A stretch of DNA of 64,000 nucleotides from Vreelandella halophila (GCF_019903425.1 NZ_JACHUZ010000012.1:62001-126000), one strand, 5' to 3'; shown: positions 34,656 through 43,837, counted from the stretch's first letter. Notes: generated by a model from the sequence alone, not told the origin. A program made the numbers and translations.

Positions 34656-36458
34656 TCAGAACCATTCATCGCGCATGGCATAGCAGGTGTCGTCCTGGTT
34701 CTGCAGCAGAACCAGATCCTGGGCAACCGTCGGCAGCTCCCAGTGGAAGAAGTACTGGGCGGCCTGGAGCTTGCCCTGATAGAACGCCCTGTCCGCATCC
34801 GAGACCTCGCCGGCCAGAGCCGCGCTGGCCGTGTTGGCCTGACGCAGCCACATCCAGGCCACGCAGATATGGCCGAACAGACGCAGGTAGACGCTGGCAT
34901 TCGACAGCCCCTTCTCAGGAACCTCCTGTGCCAGCGCCTGACCCAGGGACTGGGTAACCTTGCCGGCCTGCTGCAGGGTTTCGCTCAGTGAATGGGCCCA
35001 TTGCCGGCAGCGCTCGTCCGGCGCTTTCTGCAGGTCCGCCTGGATGGCGCCGAACAGCTGCTGGATAGCCTCGCCGTTGCCCTGCCACACCTTGCGCCCG
35101 AGCAGGTCCATGGCCTGGATGCCGTTGGTGCCCTCGTGAATGGGATTGAGGCGGTTGTCGCGCCAGCACTGCTCCACCGGGTATTCGCGGGTGTAGCCGG
35201 CACCGCCGTATACCTGGATGGCAAGATCATTGGCCCTGGGCCCGTATTCCGAGGGCCAGGCCTTGATCACCGGCGTGAGCAGGTCCAGCATCTGCCGCGC
35301 CTGTCGGCGCTGCTCCTCATCCGGGTGGGTATGGCTGTCGTCCATCAGCCGCGCGCCGTAGAAGCAAAGCGCCAGTGCGCCCTCCATCCACGACTTCTGA
35401 GCCAGAAGCATGCGCCGCACGTCCGCGTGCTGGATGATCGGCACCGGTTCCGTGGTCGGATCCTTCTCGGACGGTGGCCGACCCTGCCGGCGATCCCGTG
35501 CGTATTCCAGGCTGTGCTGGTAACCCCGGTAACCGATGGCGGCCGCGCCAAAGCCCACACCGACCCGCGCTTCGTTCATCATCTGGAACATGTACTTGAG
35601 ACCCTGATGGGGCTCGCCCACCAGATAGCCATGGCAGTCCGCGTCGTCACCGAAACTCAGCGCCGTGGAGGTGGTGCCACGGTAACCCAGTTTGTGGATC
35701 AGACCGGCCAGCCCCACGCCGTTGCGTTCCCCGGGATTGCCGTCCGCATCCAGCCGGTACTTGGGCACAATGAACATCGAGATGCCCTTCACCCCTGGAG
35801 GCGCCCCGCGGATGCGGGCGAGCACCAGATTCACGATGTTGTCGCTGAGCTCATGCTCGCCCCCGGAGATGTAGATCTTGGCGCCCTTGATGAGGTAGTG
35901 CCCCTCATCCGTGGGCTTGGCCGAGGTGCGGAGATCCGCCAGCGAGGAGCCCGCCTGGGGTTCGGTCAGCGCCATGGTGCCGGTGAAGCGCCCTTCCAGC
36001 ATGGGCTGCAGGAACCACTCTTGCTGTTGTGTGGAGCCGAAGGTGCGGATGACGTTGGCGGCGGCGGTGGTCAGGAAGGGGTAGCCTGCGGTGCTGGGGT
36101 TGGCCGCCATGAAGAAGCCATTGCAGGCGGTCATGACCGTCTCGGGGAGCTGCATGCCACCCAGCTCGTAGTCATAGCGCCCGGCAATGAAGCCAGCCTC
36201 GGCGTAGGCATCAACCGCCGCCTTCACCTCCGGGCGCATGACCACCCGGCCATCCTCAAAACGGGGCTCTTCCTTGTCCGCAAGGCTGTTGTGGCTCGCG
36301 AACTGCTCCCGGGCGATCCGCTCTGCGGTATCGAACACCGCATCGAAGGTCTCGCGGCTGTGGTCGCCGAAACGCTCACGCTCACTCAGGGATTCGGTGT
36401 CCAGCACTTCGTAGAGCTGGAAGGCCAAGTCGCGTCGGTCAAGAAGGGTATCGGCCAT
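34656..36458 (-). CDS. Acyl-CoA dehydrogenase family protein, long form
   Basis: The 600-residue flavoprotein has the three acyl-CoA dehydrogenase domains: helical N-terminus with GRYDYELGGMQLPETV, FAD-binding beta domain with MALTEPQAGSSLADLRT (about residues 160-176) and the helical C-terminus with the catalytic base E442 in HEGTNGIQAMDLLGRK. The extra about 130 residues at the C-terminus are typical of the 600-residue subgroup used for medium or long chain or unusual acyl-CoAs. It oxidises an acyl-CoA to the enoyl-CoA and passes electrons to ETF. A divergent GlxA-type regulator starts 102 bp away and may control it together with the crotonase. Confidence 0.93.
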   Translation of the reverse strand: MADTLLDRRDLAFQLYEVLDTESLSERERFGDHSRETFDAVFDTAERIAREQFASHNSLADKEEPRFEDGRVVMRPEVKAAVDAYAEAGFIAGRYDYELGGMQLPETVMTACNGFFMAANPSTAGYPFLTTAAANVIRTFGSTQQQEWFLQPMLEGRFTGTMALTEPQAGSSLADLRTSAKPTDEGHYLIKGAKIYISGGEHELSDNIVNLVLARIRGAPPGVKGISMFIVPKYRLDADGNPGERNGVGLAGLIHKLGYRGTTSTALSFGDDADCHGYLVGEPHQGLKYMFQMMNEARVGVGFGAAAIGYRGYQHSLEYARDRRQGRPPSEKDPTTEPVPIIQHADVRRMLLAQKSWMEGALALCFYGARLMDDSHTHPDEEQRRQARQMLDLLTPVIKAWPSEYGPRANDLAIQVYGGAGYTREYPVEQCWRDNRLNPIHEGTNGIQAMDLLGRKVWQGNGEAIQQLFGAIQADLQKAPDERCRQWAHSLSETLQQAGKVTQSLGQALAQEVPEKGLSNASVYLRLFGHICVAWMWLRQANTASAALAGEVSDADRAFYQGKLQAAQYFFHWELPTVAQDLVLLQNQDDTCYAMRDEWF

Positions 36459-36560
36459 GGCGATAGGGTCTCCGCTGGTTCATTCTGTTCCTACACTGCC
36501 ACAACCGACAATGGCCGCCTACTGTCATCAATGACACAATATTGGCGGATCCTGCCAACC

Positions 36561-37577
36561 ATGGGTACCGTAATGCCCCAGCCGGAGCACTACCAGGTCA
36601 CCATCATCGGCTTCGAGAAAGCCCTGGCCACCGCCATCACTGGCGTCATGGACCTGTTCCGGATGGCGGGTGTGACCTGGGCCCGTATCCACGACGAACA
36701 GCCGGAACCAAGGTTCAGTGTCACGCTCGCGACTGCTGACGGAGGCCCCTGCCACTGCGTCAATGGTGTCAGCCTTATGGCCGGGAGCCGGTGGGACACT
36801 GCGCCCCCGGCCGACCTGGTGATCATTCCAACCATTGGTGGCGATATTGACGGGACCCTGGATGCCAACCGGGCGCTGCTCCCCCTGCTCCACCGCTGGC
36901 ATGCCGAAGGCCGCGACCTGGCCAGTAACTGCACCGGCGCCTTTCTGCTGGGGGAAGCCGGCCTGCTGGACAGCCGTGAGGCCACCACACACTGGGGCTA
37001 CAGTGGCCTGTTCCGCGAGCGCTACCCAGAGGTGGGCCTGCGCCCCCACCGGCTGATCACTGCGGATGGCAATATCTTCTGCGCCGGCGGCGGCATGGCG
37101 TGGCTGGATCTCGGTCTCTTCCTGGTGGAGCGCTACTGCGGCGTGGATACCGCCCGCGCCCTGGCCCGGGCCTTCGTGATGGACATGGGCCGGGAAAGCC
37201 AGGCCGCCTATGGCAGCATCCATGCCCGGCGCTACCACCAGGACGAGGCCATCAGCGCCGTTCAGGACTGGCTGGCCGACCACCTGACCGAGTCGATCCG
37301 CATGGATGAACTGGCCGAACGCTTCCACATGACCCCGCGCACATTCAAGCGCCGCTTCCCCAACGCCACCGGGGATACCCCTCTGCGCTATCTCCAGCAA
37401 CTGCGCGTGGAAAAGGCCAAAAAACTGCTGGAACAGCCCCACCGTCGGCTGTCAGAGATCACCCGGGCGGTAGGCTACGAAGACACCAGCGCCTTTTCCC
37501 GGCTTTTCCTTGCCCGAACCGGTATGACGCCAGGGGGCTACCGCAGCCGATTCCTGCCTTCAACTCTCTTCGGATAA
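36561..37577 (+). CDS. GlxA-family transcriptional regulator (DJ-1/PfpI domain plus AraC HTH)
   Basis: The product is about 338 residues. The ATG at 36561 (GGCGGA 11 nt upstream) is preferred; ATGs at 36531 and 36573 are possible, and the much longer open frame upstream is antisense to the dehydrogenase. Residues 1-190 are a class I glutamine-amidotransferase-like (DJ-1/PfpI) domain with the elbow ASNCTGAFLLGEAGLLD (Cys kept). Residues 230-338 hold two AraC helix-turn-helix motifs (MDELAERFHMTPRTFKRRF and EITRAVGYEDTSAFSRLF). Such regulators often control carnitine, betaine or acyl metabolism. The divergent acyl-CoA dehydrogenase is a likely target, which is inference. Confidence 0.9.
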   Translation: MGTVMPQPEHYQVTIIGFEKALATAITGVMDLFRMAGVTWARIHDEQPEPRFSVTLATADGGPCHCVNGVSLMAGSRWDTAPPADLVIIPTIGGDIDGTLDANRALLPLLHRWHAEGRDLASNCTGAFLLGEAGLLDSREATTHWGYSGLFRERYPEVGLRPHRLITADGNIFCAGGGMAWLDLGLFLVERYCGVDTARALARAFVMDMGRESQAAYGSIHARRYHQDEAISAVQDWLADHLTESIRMDELAERFHMTPRTFKRRFPNATGDTPLRYLQQLRVEKAKKLLEQPHRRLSEITRAVGYEDTSAFSRLFLARTGMTPGGYRSRFLPSTLFG

Positions 37578-37640
37578 CCCGCTCATGCAACTGGAGCGTG
37601 TCCCAGGTGAAGGTCCCTCAACATTTTAATGAATTGTCGT

Positions 37641-37780
37641 TTGCATTTGAGAGTGTTTTCTATTTAAGATGGGAACCATCGGAGCCAAGGCTTCGATGAC
37701 TGGGCAATCTGACCTTTATCAGGGTCATGGCATGACAGGGACGTCATATCCTCTCGGGGGCCTCAGGGCCCCCTTCTTTT
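37641..37780 (+). ncRNA. Candidate intergenic small RNA with promoter and terminator
   Basis: The 221-bp gap between two convergent genes holds TTGCAT (37641-37646), 18 nt, TAAGAT (37665-37670), then hairpins at 37679-37696 (TCGGAGCC/GGCTTCGA), 37710-37727 (TGACC/GGTCA) and 37732-37747 (ATGAC/GTCAT with loop AGGGAC), and a strong terminator. The RNA itself would run from about 37672 to 37780, near 105-110 nt. There is no open frame of note. The loop AGGGAC and two further GGA sites resemble CsrA/RsmA targets, so a CsrA-binding RNA is one possibility. I do not recognise a named family. Confidence 0.55.
37756..37780 (+). terminator. Strong intrinsic terminator of the candidate small RNA
   Basis: GGGGGCC and GGCCCCC pair with a 4-nt loop, followed by TTCTTTT. 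It is 180 bp past the regulator stop, so it fits better as the end of a separate short transcript than as the terminator of that gene, although read-through could also use it. Confidence 0.85.
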
Positions 37781-37798
37781 ATGCAGCCCCCCCACCAC

Positions 37799-39241
37799 TC
37801 ATCCAGAAGATTCCGACAGATTATTCAGGCAGAGCTGTGCCTGCTGGACAAAATGGCTGAAAGCCTGGAACTGCTCACGGTCCGGTGGCTGGTAGAGGTC
37901 GCTGTTGTCGGCATAGAACAAACCAACCACCCGCTCCCCCACCATCAGTGGCCCGAACAGCCCCGTTCGCCGACCGATATGACGGTCGAACCCCGGTCGC
38001 TCCAGGTTCTTCCAGGGTTTCTCTTCCGGATTGGAAAGTTGGATGTTCTCACCCGCTGTAGCAGCTTTCGCCAACAGGTCACGGCTGCTCATGTCGATGA
38101 TGAACTCGTCACGCCAATGGGCCGTGCCCTCCCCCAGCACCTTGCGCGTGATCAGGTGGTGGCCACGGCGATCACGCATCAGCAGCACCACGCGCTGCAG
38201 CCCGATGGCGCGGTGCATACCCTCAACGACCGTCTGAAACACCAGATTCAGATCCGGGTTATCCACCAGCAGTTCGGAGAGCTCGCGCAGGATCTGGAGC
38301 TGCAGCATGGGGTCACCGTGAGAGTCCAGCTGGCCTTCGCCTGGGCTGCCACCATCGTCGCGATCCGGAAGCAGCGCCGTCACCTGGGGCATACCATAGG
38401 AAACCGCCACTTCCGCCGCCTCGCGGGAGTTCTCCTGGACCCTTTCCTGCAGGTCCTCCTTCGACTCCTTCAGCGAACCGGCCAGCTTCTCCACCACCTG
38501 CTCCACCTGGCGGTCATGCCAGCCTCGCTCGGATGCCTCCGCCAGCGTCAGCGAATGGCGCACCAGTGCCGAGGCAGCCGAATTCGCCTTTCCGGATGAC
38601 ACCACCTCCTTCACCAGGGACCCGAGGGACCAGGTAGAGGCAAGCCCACGGGTGATGCTCGCAAAGCTGGCCCCGATGACCTCCTTCTGGGCTTCCACCG
38701 GATCCATCTGGTTCATCTTACGATCCAGTTCATCAGCCTGGGGAATACGGCAGGCCCAGAACGCCAGCTCGCCGATATGGCTGAGCAGCGCGGCCACAAA
38801 GACCTCCTCCTTTTTCTCGGCACTGCGTGAAGGCAGCAGCGAGCGGGCCTGGACAGCGGCGTGCAGGGACCGGGCCAGACAGCGCAGAAGATGGGTGCGC
38901 GGGTTGCGCGACAGCAGTGCATCGATGACCAGCGATGAGATCGCCATGGCCCGCACCGCGTCAAAGCCGATCAGGGTGATGGCCCGGCTGACGGTGCTCA
39001 CACTTACCCGGGAACGATTGTAGAACACCGTATTGGAAAGCCTGAGGACCTGGGAGGTCAGATCCGCGTCCTTAAGGATGACGTCCGCGAGCTGGTTGAC
39101 GGTGGAGCTGTCACTGTCGGTCAGCTGGCTGATCTCTCTCAGTGTTTCCGCCAGAACCGGCATTTCCACCTGGCTCAGGTACTGCACCCAGTCATTGGAC
39201 GACCCCCGCGTGGGGGGCTGTGTGGATACCGTTTCGGCCAT
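37799..39241 (-). CDS. HDOD-domain protein with C-terminal GAF domain
   Basis: The 480-residue protein starts at the ATG at 39241 (GAGAGG 6 nt upstream). Residues about 20-230 form an HDOD domain (MPVLAETLREISQLTD, ILKDADLTSQVLRLSNTVFYNR, SRAITLIGFDAVRAMAI), a catalytically inactive HD-related fold used in signalling. A coiled linker (about 245-290) leads to a GAF-like domain (about 320-480) with LQILRELSELLVDNPDLNLVF and GLFGPLMVGERVVGLFYADN. Such proteins act in motility, biofilm or stress signalling; the ligand is unknown. It faces the candidate small RNA. Confidence 0.87.
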   Translation of the reverse strand: MAETVSTQPPTRGSSNDWVQYLSQVEMPVLAETLREISQLTDSDSSTVNQLADVILKDADLTSQVLRLSNTVFYNRSRVSVSTVSRAITLIGFDAVRAMAISSLVIDALLSRNPRTHLLRCLARSLHAAVQARSLLPSRSAEKKEEVFVAALLSHIGELAFWACRIPQADELDRKMNQMDPVEAQKEVIGASFASITRGLASTWSLGSLVKEVVSSGKANSAASALVRHSLTLAEASERGWHDRQVEQVVEKLAGSLKESKEDLQERVQENSREAAEVAVSYGMPQVTALLPDRDDGGSPGEGQLDSHGDPMLQLQILRELSELLVDNPDLNLVFQTVVEGMHRAIGLQRVVLLMRDRRGHHLITRKVLGEGTAHWRDEFIIDMSSRDLLAKAATAGENIQLSNPEEKPWKNLERPGFDRHIGRRTGLFGPLMVGERVVGLFYADNSDLYQPPDREQFQAFSHFVQQAQLCLNNLSESSG

Positions 39242-39357
39242 GACACCTCTCGCTACAGCCATTTCATGAATGCCCGATAATCAGTCCAGTATAGATCACC
39301 AGCGCAGGCGGACCAGCTGGCCACTCTCCTCCCGGTAGTGCACACGGGTATCCAGAC

Positions 39358-39816
39358 TCATACCAGCCCCGAGTTCCATGCCCAGCTTCCGCTGCCGGGC
39401 AGATCGCGCCAGAGCCCGATGCGCCCGACCCAAACATCGGAATGGGGGTCCTGATGCTTGAGCACATTCGAGGTTGCATGGATGCCGGCGCTGGCATAGA
39501 GCTGCCAGGCCCCACGCTTTTCACGGGCTTCCAGAGCCAGACGGTGCAGGTGACCGTTGTGGGCCGGCTGGCCGGAGCGGATCCGCAGCGGCTGATAGTC
39601 CCACACAAAACGCAGCCCCTGCCGGTCTCCCACCCGCAGACCGCGAACGGAACGGCTGACCGGCTCTGCCACCGTGGCGGGACCCGGTTCGTCGTAATCC
39701 CGCCACTGCTGCCACTCCAGAAAACCATCCCCCCAGCCCACGGCCGGAAACATGAAGGCCAGCCCGGCAAGCGCTTGCAACAGTGGCCGCACGCCCCTGA
39801 TACTCGTCATTCCCAT
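39358..39816 (-). CDS. Small outer-membrane-like protein, probably frameshifted near its end
   Basis: The open frame gives 152 residues from the ATG at 39816 (GGAG 6 nt upstream), with a signal peptide (to about AVGWG) and alternating strands such as LYASAGIHATSN and DVWVGRIGLWRD. It ends abruptly in AWNSGLV. In the next frame the DNA reads on as KLGMELGAGMSLDTRVHYRE to QLVRLRW and a TGA at 39296-39298, which is a typical outer-membrane C-terminus with a final aromatic residue. Adding one A in the GGAAGC run near 39389 would join the two parts into about 173 residues. So this is either a frameshift mutation or a sequencing error. No family name is assigned. Confidence 0.6.
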   Translation of the reverse strand: MGMTSIRGVRPLLQALAGLAFMFPAVGWGDGFLEWQQWRDYDEPGPATVAEPVSRSVRGLRVGDRQGLRFVWDYQPLRIRSGQPAHNGHLHRLALEAREKRGAWQLYASAGIHATSNVLKHQDPHSDVWVGRIGLWRDLPGSGSWAWNSGLV

Positions 39817-39831
39817 ATCCGGCTCCCCTAG

Positions 39832-40389
39832 ATGCCCATGCAGACGTTTTTCTCCAACGATAGCCTGCTCCCGCAACAGCTGCCGAGCATCGAAGAAGCC
39901 CGATGGCAGCACCTGGCGCCGGACTATGCGCGCATGGTGCTGCTGAGCGGGCTCGCATTCTGGCTGCCAGCCGGCGGCGCAGGTCTGGCACTCAGTGCCC
40001 TGGGTGTCATTCCCCTCAACGCCATGCTGGTGGCAGCCGCCTGGCTGGTGCTGCTGATCCCGACCCTGCTCAGCCATCCCGCCGCCAGGGTCAAATGCTA
40101 CGCCATCCGCGAACAGGATGTCCTTTTCCATGAAGGCCTGTTCTGGAAAAGCACGACCGTCATCCCACGCAACCGCATCCAGCACATCCAGACCGAGAAC
40201 GGCCCGCTGGAGCGCTGGTTCGGGCTGGTCACCCTGAAGTGCTACGGCGCCGGCGGCCAGCAGGCGGACCTGGTGATTCCGGGACTGGAGGAGGCCCTGG
40301 GGCAGAAGCTGCGCCAGTACCTGCTGAATCAGGCAGACGACACAGACAACGCGGAGAGCACCGGCGGGGACGATGACGTACCGCAGTGA
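39832..40389 (+). CDS. YdbS-like membrane protein with bacterial PH domain
   Basis: The 185-residue protein has two membrane helices (about 35-75) followed by a bacterial PH (bPH2/DUF304) domain: IREQDVLFHEGLFWKSTTVIPRNRIQHIQTENGPLERWFGL is the classic family stretch (about residues 92-132). It is the usual partner of the larger YdbT-type protein encoded next, with a 17-nt overlap. The pair sits in the inner membrane; the function is not established. Confidence 0.88.
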   Translation: MPMQTFFSNDSLLPQQLPSIEEARWQHLAPDYARMVLLSGLAFWLPAGGAGLALSALGVIPLNAMLVAAAWLVLLIPTLLSHPAARVKCYAIREQDVLFHEGLFWKSTTVIPRNRIQHIQTENGPLERWFGLVTLKCYGAGGQQADLVIPGLEEALGQKLRQYLLNQADDTDNAESTGGDDDVPQ

Positions 40390-41872
40390 CTGGCACCGCG
40401 TCTCGCCCCTGGCCATCATCCATCATGGCCTGACCTTCCTGCGCCAGTTGGTGGGCAGCAACCCGGGCCCTTTGTTGGGTCTGATAGCGGGCACAGTGGC
40501 CTTCGCGCGCGAGTCGCCCCTGATGATCGCCACCACCGCCCTGACACTGGTCCTGCTCGGTGTGGGCATGGCCGTCATGGGCTGGCTCCGGTTTCTCTAC
40601 CGTGTCCACGACGGCGCCATACAGGTGCAGCAGGGGGTATTCACCCGCCACAAGCTGACCCTGGCATTCGAACGCATACAGAACGTGCGGCTGGAGCGCC
40701 CGATCTACCTCAGACCTTTCGGGCTTGCGCGGCTGACCATTGAATCCGCGGGTTCCGCCAGCGAAGAAGTACACCTGCCCGGTATCCCCCTGGGTGAAGC
40801 GGAAGGCCTCCGGGACCGCGCCCTGGCTGAAACGAACGCCCCGCTGGAGCCGGAGGCGGAGGCTTCCGGGGCCGGTTCCCCGGGCACCCATGAGCTGCTC
40901 AGGCGCGACCCATCGGATCTCGTCATCTACGGCATCAGCAGCCCTGCCATCCTCTGGGGTGGCGCCATTGCGGCCTCACTGATGGGAGCCGTGACCCGGA
41001 ATCTGGGGGATGACCGGAGCCGGGAGGCCGAGCAGGCCATGAACACGCTGCTTGAAACCATGCCGGGCTGGCTTCCGGAGTTCCTGGTGCTGCCGCTGGC
41101 CATACTGCTGTTGCTGGTACTGATGAGCCTGGCCTCGATGACCATGGCACTGCTGCGCTACCAGGGCTACCAGCTGTTCCGGGAGGGCGAACGCTACCGG
41201 GTCACCTCAGGGCTGCTGACGCGCCGTGAGCAGGGCATCCGCCACCAGCGCATCCAGCACCTGCATCTGGCGCAGAGCTTTGTAGCCCGCCTGTTCCGGC
41301 GACACCATCTCAGCTGCCATCCCATCGGCCCGTCGCTGCCGGACCAGCCGGATGGCGGCGGTGGTGCACTCATGGCCCCCTCGCTCACTCCCGATGAACA
41401 GGCCCAGATCATTGAAACACTGTACCCGGGTCTGGACTGGGGGGACCTCCGTTTCCACCCGGTCAATGCCCGCTTCATGCTGCCACGGTTCGCGTTCTGG
41501 GGGCTTCTGGCAACGATCACTGTTGCCTGGGTGACTGTGGGGGACGTACCTGCCTGGGTTCTGGCCCTGTTCCTGCCGGTGCCACCACTGATCGTGCTCA
41601 ACTGGCACCGCCAGGGCTGGTGCCTCCATGGCGAACGTCTCATCCTGCGCGGAGGTCTAATCGGCTGTCACTACACTGTTTTCGACGCCTACCGGGTACA
41701 GACACTGAAGCTGTTCCAGAATCCGCTCCAACGCCGCGCTGGCCTGGCCAATCTGGGGATTCGCCTGGGCTCCGGGGGCTTCCGGCTTCCCTTCATCCCC
41801 TGGGGGACCGGAACCCGCCTCATGGACCATCTCCTCTGGCAGGTGGAAACCAGCCGCGCGCCCTGGCTGTAA
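40373..41872 (+). CDS. YdbT-like membrane protein with repeated bacterial PH domains
   Basis: The 499-residue protein carries three helix-pair plus PH-domain units: VHDGAIQVQQGVFTRHKLTLAFERIQNVRLERPIYL (about 80-115), YQLFREGERYRVTSGLLTRREQGIRHQRIQHL (about 265-297) and GWCLHGERLILRGGLIGCHYTVFDAYRVQTLKL (about 415-447). This tandem is typical of YdbT. It is encoded in an operon with the YdbS-like gene. No enzymatic motif is visible. Confidence 0.88.
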   Translation: MTYRSDWHRVSPLAIIHHGLTFLRQLVGSNPGPLLGLIAGTVAFARESPLMIATTALTLVLLGVGMAVMGWLRFLYRVHDGAIQVQQGVFTRHKLTLAFERIQNVRLERPIYLRPFGLARLTIESAGSASEEVHLPGIPLGEAEGLRDRALAETNAPLEPEAEASGAGSPGTHELLRRDPSDLVIYGISSPAILWGGAIAASLMGAVTRNLGDDRSREAEQAMNTLLETMPGWLPEFLVLPLAILLLLVLMSLASMTMALLRYQGYQLFREGERYRVTSGLLTRREQGIRHQRIQHLHLAQSFVARLFRRHHLSCHPIGPSLPDQPDGGGGALMAPSLTPDEQAQIIETLYPGLDWGDLRFHPVNARFMLPRFAFWGLLATITVAWVTVGDVPAWVLALFLPVPPLIVLNWHRQGWCLHGERLILRGGLIGCHYTVFDAYRVQTLKLFQNPLQRRAGLANLGIRLGSGGFRLPFIPWGTGTRLMDHLLWQVETSRAPWL

Positions 41873-41893
41873 CCCCCACAAAGAACTGTAAGT

Positions 41894-41901
41894 GCTAGAA
41901 T
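41894..41901 (+). promoter_or_regulatory. Possible extended -10 before the 632-residue membrane protein gene
   Basis: TGCTAGAAT (41893-41901) is an extended -10 (TGnTAGAAT). No -35 is evident. The leader would be about 30 nt to the TTG start at 41939. Confidence 0.3.
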
Positions 41902-41938
41902 TTGCGGAAAAGCACCTGCAGCTACCGGGCCGACCAAC

Positions 41939-43837
41939 TTGTTCCAGCTTCTCAACCGCCAGGGCCTCGACCGTAACGACCGGGATACCGAGGACGATAC
42001 CACCACAATTAACCTGGAACGGGTTGGGCGAACGCGCATTGAGGACCTGGTCTCAAGCACCCGTGAGGTCCCCTGGACCCTGACACTTGCCCAGCTTCTG
42101 TGGACGGCGGGGCCGGTCACCTTCCTGGCACTCCAGGGTGGCTCGCTGCTGGGTTACGGTGAACCGGTCGAACTTCGGACCTACCTGTTCTTCGCGATCT
42201 ACGTGTTCATCGCGGCCATCATCGGTGTTGTGGCCCGCATCATGGCGACCACCATCCGTGGTCGGAAACAGGACAAAGTGCGTGCCAATATCACCCGCAC
42301 GCTCGATATGATCCCTGACCTGATCTTCACAGCCAGAGACCTTCACCTGGGCACCCTGACCAAGCCCGAGCGCCAGCGCGATGCTGCCGCGATTCTCCTG
42401 CGCAAGCAGGATCTGGGGTCAAACACCATTTCCGTCGCGGTCTATGACCTGACCAATGACAACACCCTCGCCACCATCGCCGAAGAAATCGAGGTCTTCC
42501 GCCGCGCGGGCATGTTCAGCCGCATCCGGGATCTCAACCTCCGTTATGAGGAACACATCGAGGCCGCACTGACGCAGCTCAAGGAATACTCGGGCGAGAT
42601 CGCCGACCTGCTGCGCGAACGCCTCCAGGGGCGCGCGCCCAACCAGGACGAGGGCGTGGAACGGGGCGACCATTTCATCAGCCAGGTCTATGCCGCGGCG
42701 CATCAGGAGGATCTCTCACTGATGACGCTGGAGGATGTGGAGGACATCCTGGGCCTGGCCTTCGAACTGCTTAGCGGCCGCGAGATCACCCGCCTGACCC
42801 TGGACTACGAGGGGGACTGGCAGCTGGCCAGGGCCCTGGACGAACTGGAGCGCTGGCACAATGCCTACCGGCAGGTGAAGGCCTCGGCCGTGCTCTATCT
42901 GCGCGAACTGGCCTACTTCCTGATCGAGACCCGTCTTACAGCACTGGACCACAGCATACTCGACGCCGACACCGATACACTGCTACAGGAGACCAGTAAC
43001 GCGCTGACACGTCTGGTCGGGCGCCTGCGCTGGTCTGGCCGGAATGAACTCGAGACCAACCGCCGCGCGGTCCGCAATCTCCGCATGGCGCTGCGCTACG
43101 CCAAGCTCACCCGCCAGGCCGTGGGGCGCCTTCAGGACCGCTACGTGCGTTACGTCCGCGCCCTGGAGCGCTGGACACTGCTGCGCGAACGTCTCTTCGA
43201 GAACGAAAGCCTGGCACTGCCGGGCGAGGGGCTGCGCATCCGTGAAAGCACCATAGCGCTCAATGATGAACAGAAACTGGAGTTCGCCGGCCAGTTCGTA
43301 CGCTACCTGGATGATCACGCCATTGCGCCGGGTAACATGGGGGTGCTCCGGCATGACTCCCCCATGTCCATTCAGCATGCCAAGCACCTGGCCATACGGG
43401 TGCTTCTGGTCCTCCGACCACTGATCGATCTGGACAATCCCAGCGTCCAGCGCGCGCTGGAAAGCAGCCGCGGGGCTTTCCTGGAGGGGCTGGAAATGAG
43501 CTTCAGCGCCGACGCCAAGGCCGGACTGGGTACGGCCGTGGTCAAGGAGCTTTCGGACAACCTGGGGCCGGCGGCCGAACTGATTGCCCTGCGCCTGACC
43601 AAGCTCTACCGCATGCCCCTGTCACAGAAGGTGCGCGACTTCCTGGTGGAGCACTTCGACGCCAACCCCGAACGGCTGCAGTTTATCTCTGACTCTGCAC
43701 GGGATGACGAACAGGACGAGGCCCCCCCGATTCCCCATGCTCCCGCCATGGTCCACAACTACGAGGAATGGCGGGCGCCCATTGAGGCAGCGGAGGGACT
43801 GCTCGGTCAGCTTCTGCGGCAGGTGGACAGCAACTGA
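41939..43837 (+). CDS. Large helical membrane protein of unknown function
   Basis: The 632-residue product appears to use a TTG start (41939); no ATG or GTG lies in frame before the first membrane helix. Two membrane helices (about 46-66 and 80-103) follow a short acidic N-terminus; the remaining 530 residues are soluble, Arg/Glu/Leu-rich and almost all helical, with coiled-coil-like runs (EEHIEAALTQLKEYSGEIADLLRERL, RAVRNLRMALRYAKLTRQAV). The C-terminus is acidic. No catalytic motif is seen and I do not recognise the family. It is downstream of the YdbST-like pair on the same strand, 66 bp away, and has its own possible promoter. Confidence 0.82.
   Translation: MFQLLNRQGLDRNDRDTEDDTTTINLERVGRTRIEDLVSSTREVPWTLTLAQLLWTAGPVTFLALQGGSLLGYGEPVELRTYLFFAIYVFIAAIIGVVARIMATTIRGRKQDKVRANITRTLDMIPDLIFTARDLHLGTLTKPERQRDAAAILLRKQDLGSNTISVAVYDLTNDNTLATIAEEIEVFRRAGMFSRIRDLNLRYEEHIEAALTQLKEYSGEIADLLRERLQGRAPNQDEGVERGDHFISQVYAAAHQEDLSLMTLEDVEDILGLAFELLSGREITRLTLDYEGDWQLARALDELERWHNAYRQVKASAVLYLRELAYFLIETRLTALDHSILDADTDTLLQETSNALTRLVGRLRWSGRNELETNRRAVRNLRMALRYAKLTRQAVGRLQDRYVRYVRALERWTLLRERLFENESLALPGEGLRIRESTIALNDEQKLEFAGQFVRYLDDHAIAPGNMGVLRHDSPMSIQHAKHLAIRVLLVLRPLIDLDNPSVQRALESSRGAFLEGLEMSFSADAKAGLGTAVVKELSDNLGPAAELIALRLTKLYRMPLSQKVRDFLVEHFDANPERLQFISDSARDDEQDEAPPIPHAPAMVHNYEEWRAPIEAAEGLLGQLLRQVDSN

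Noticed and set aside
34992-36560. Plus-strand open frame extending the GlxA regulator upstream by over 500 codons
   Set aside because: This part is antisense to the acyl-CoA dehydrogenase; regulator homology begins only after about 36561.
39817-40419. Upstream extension of the small outer-membrane-like gene on the minus strand
   Set aside because: It is antisense to the YdbS-like gene; the signal peptide and GGAG site mark the start at 39816.
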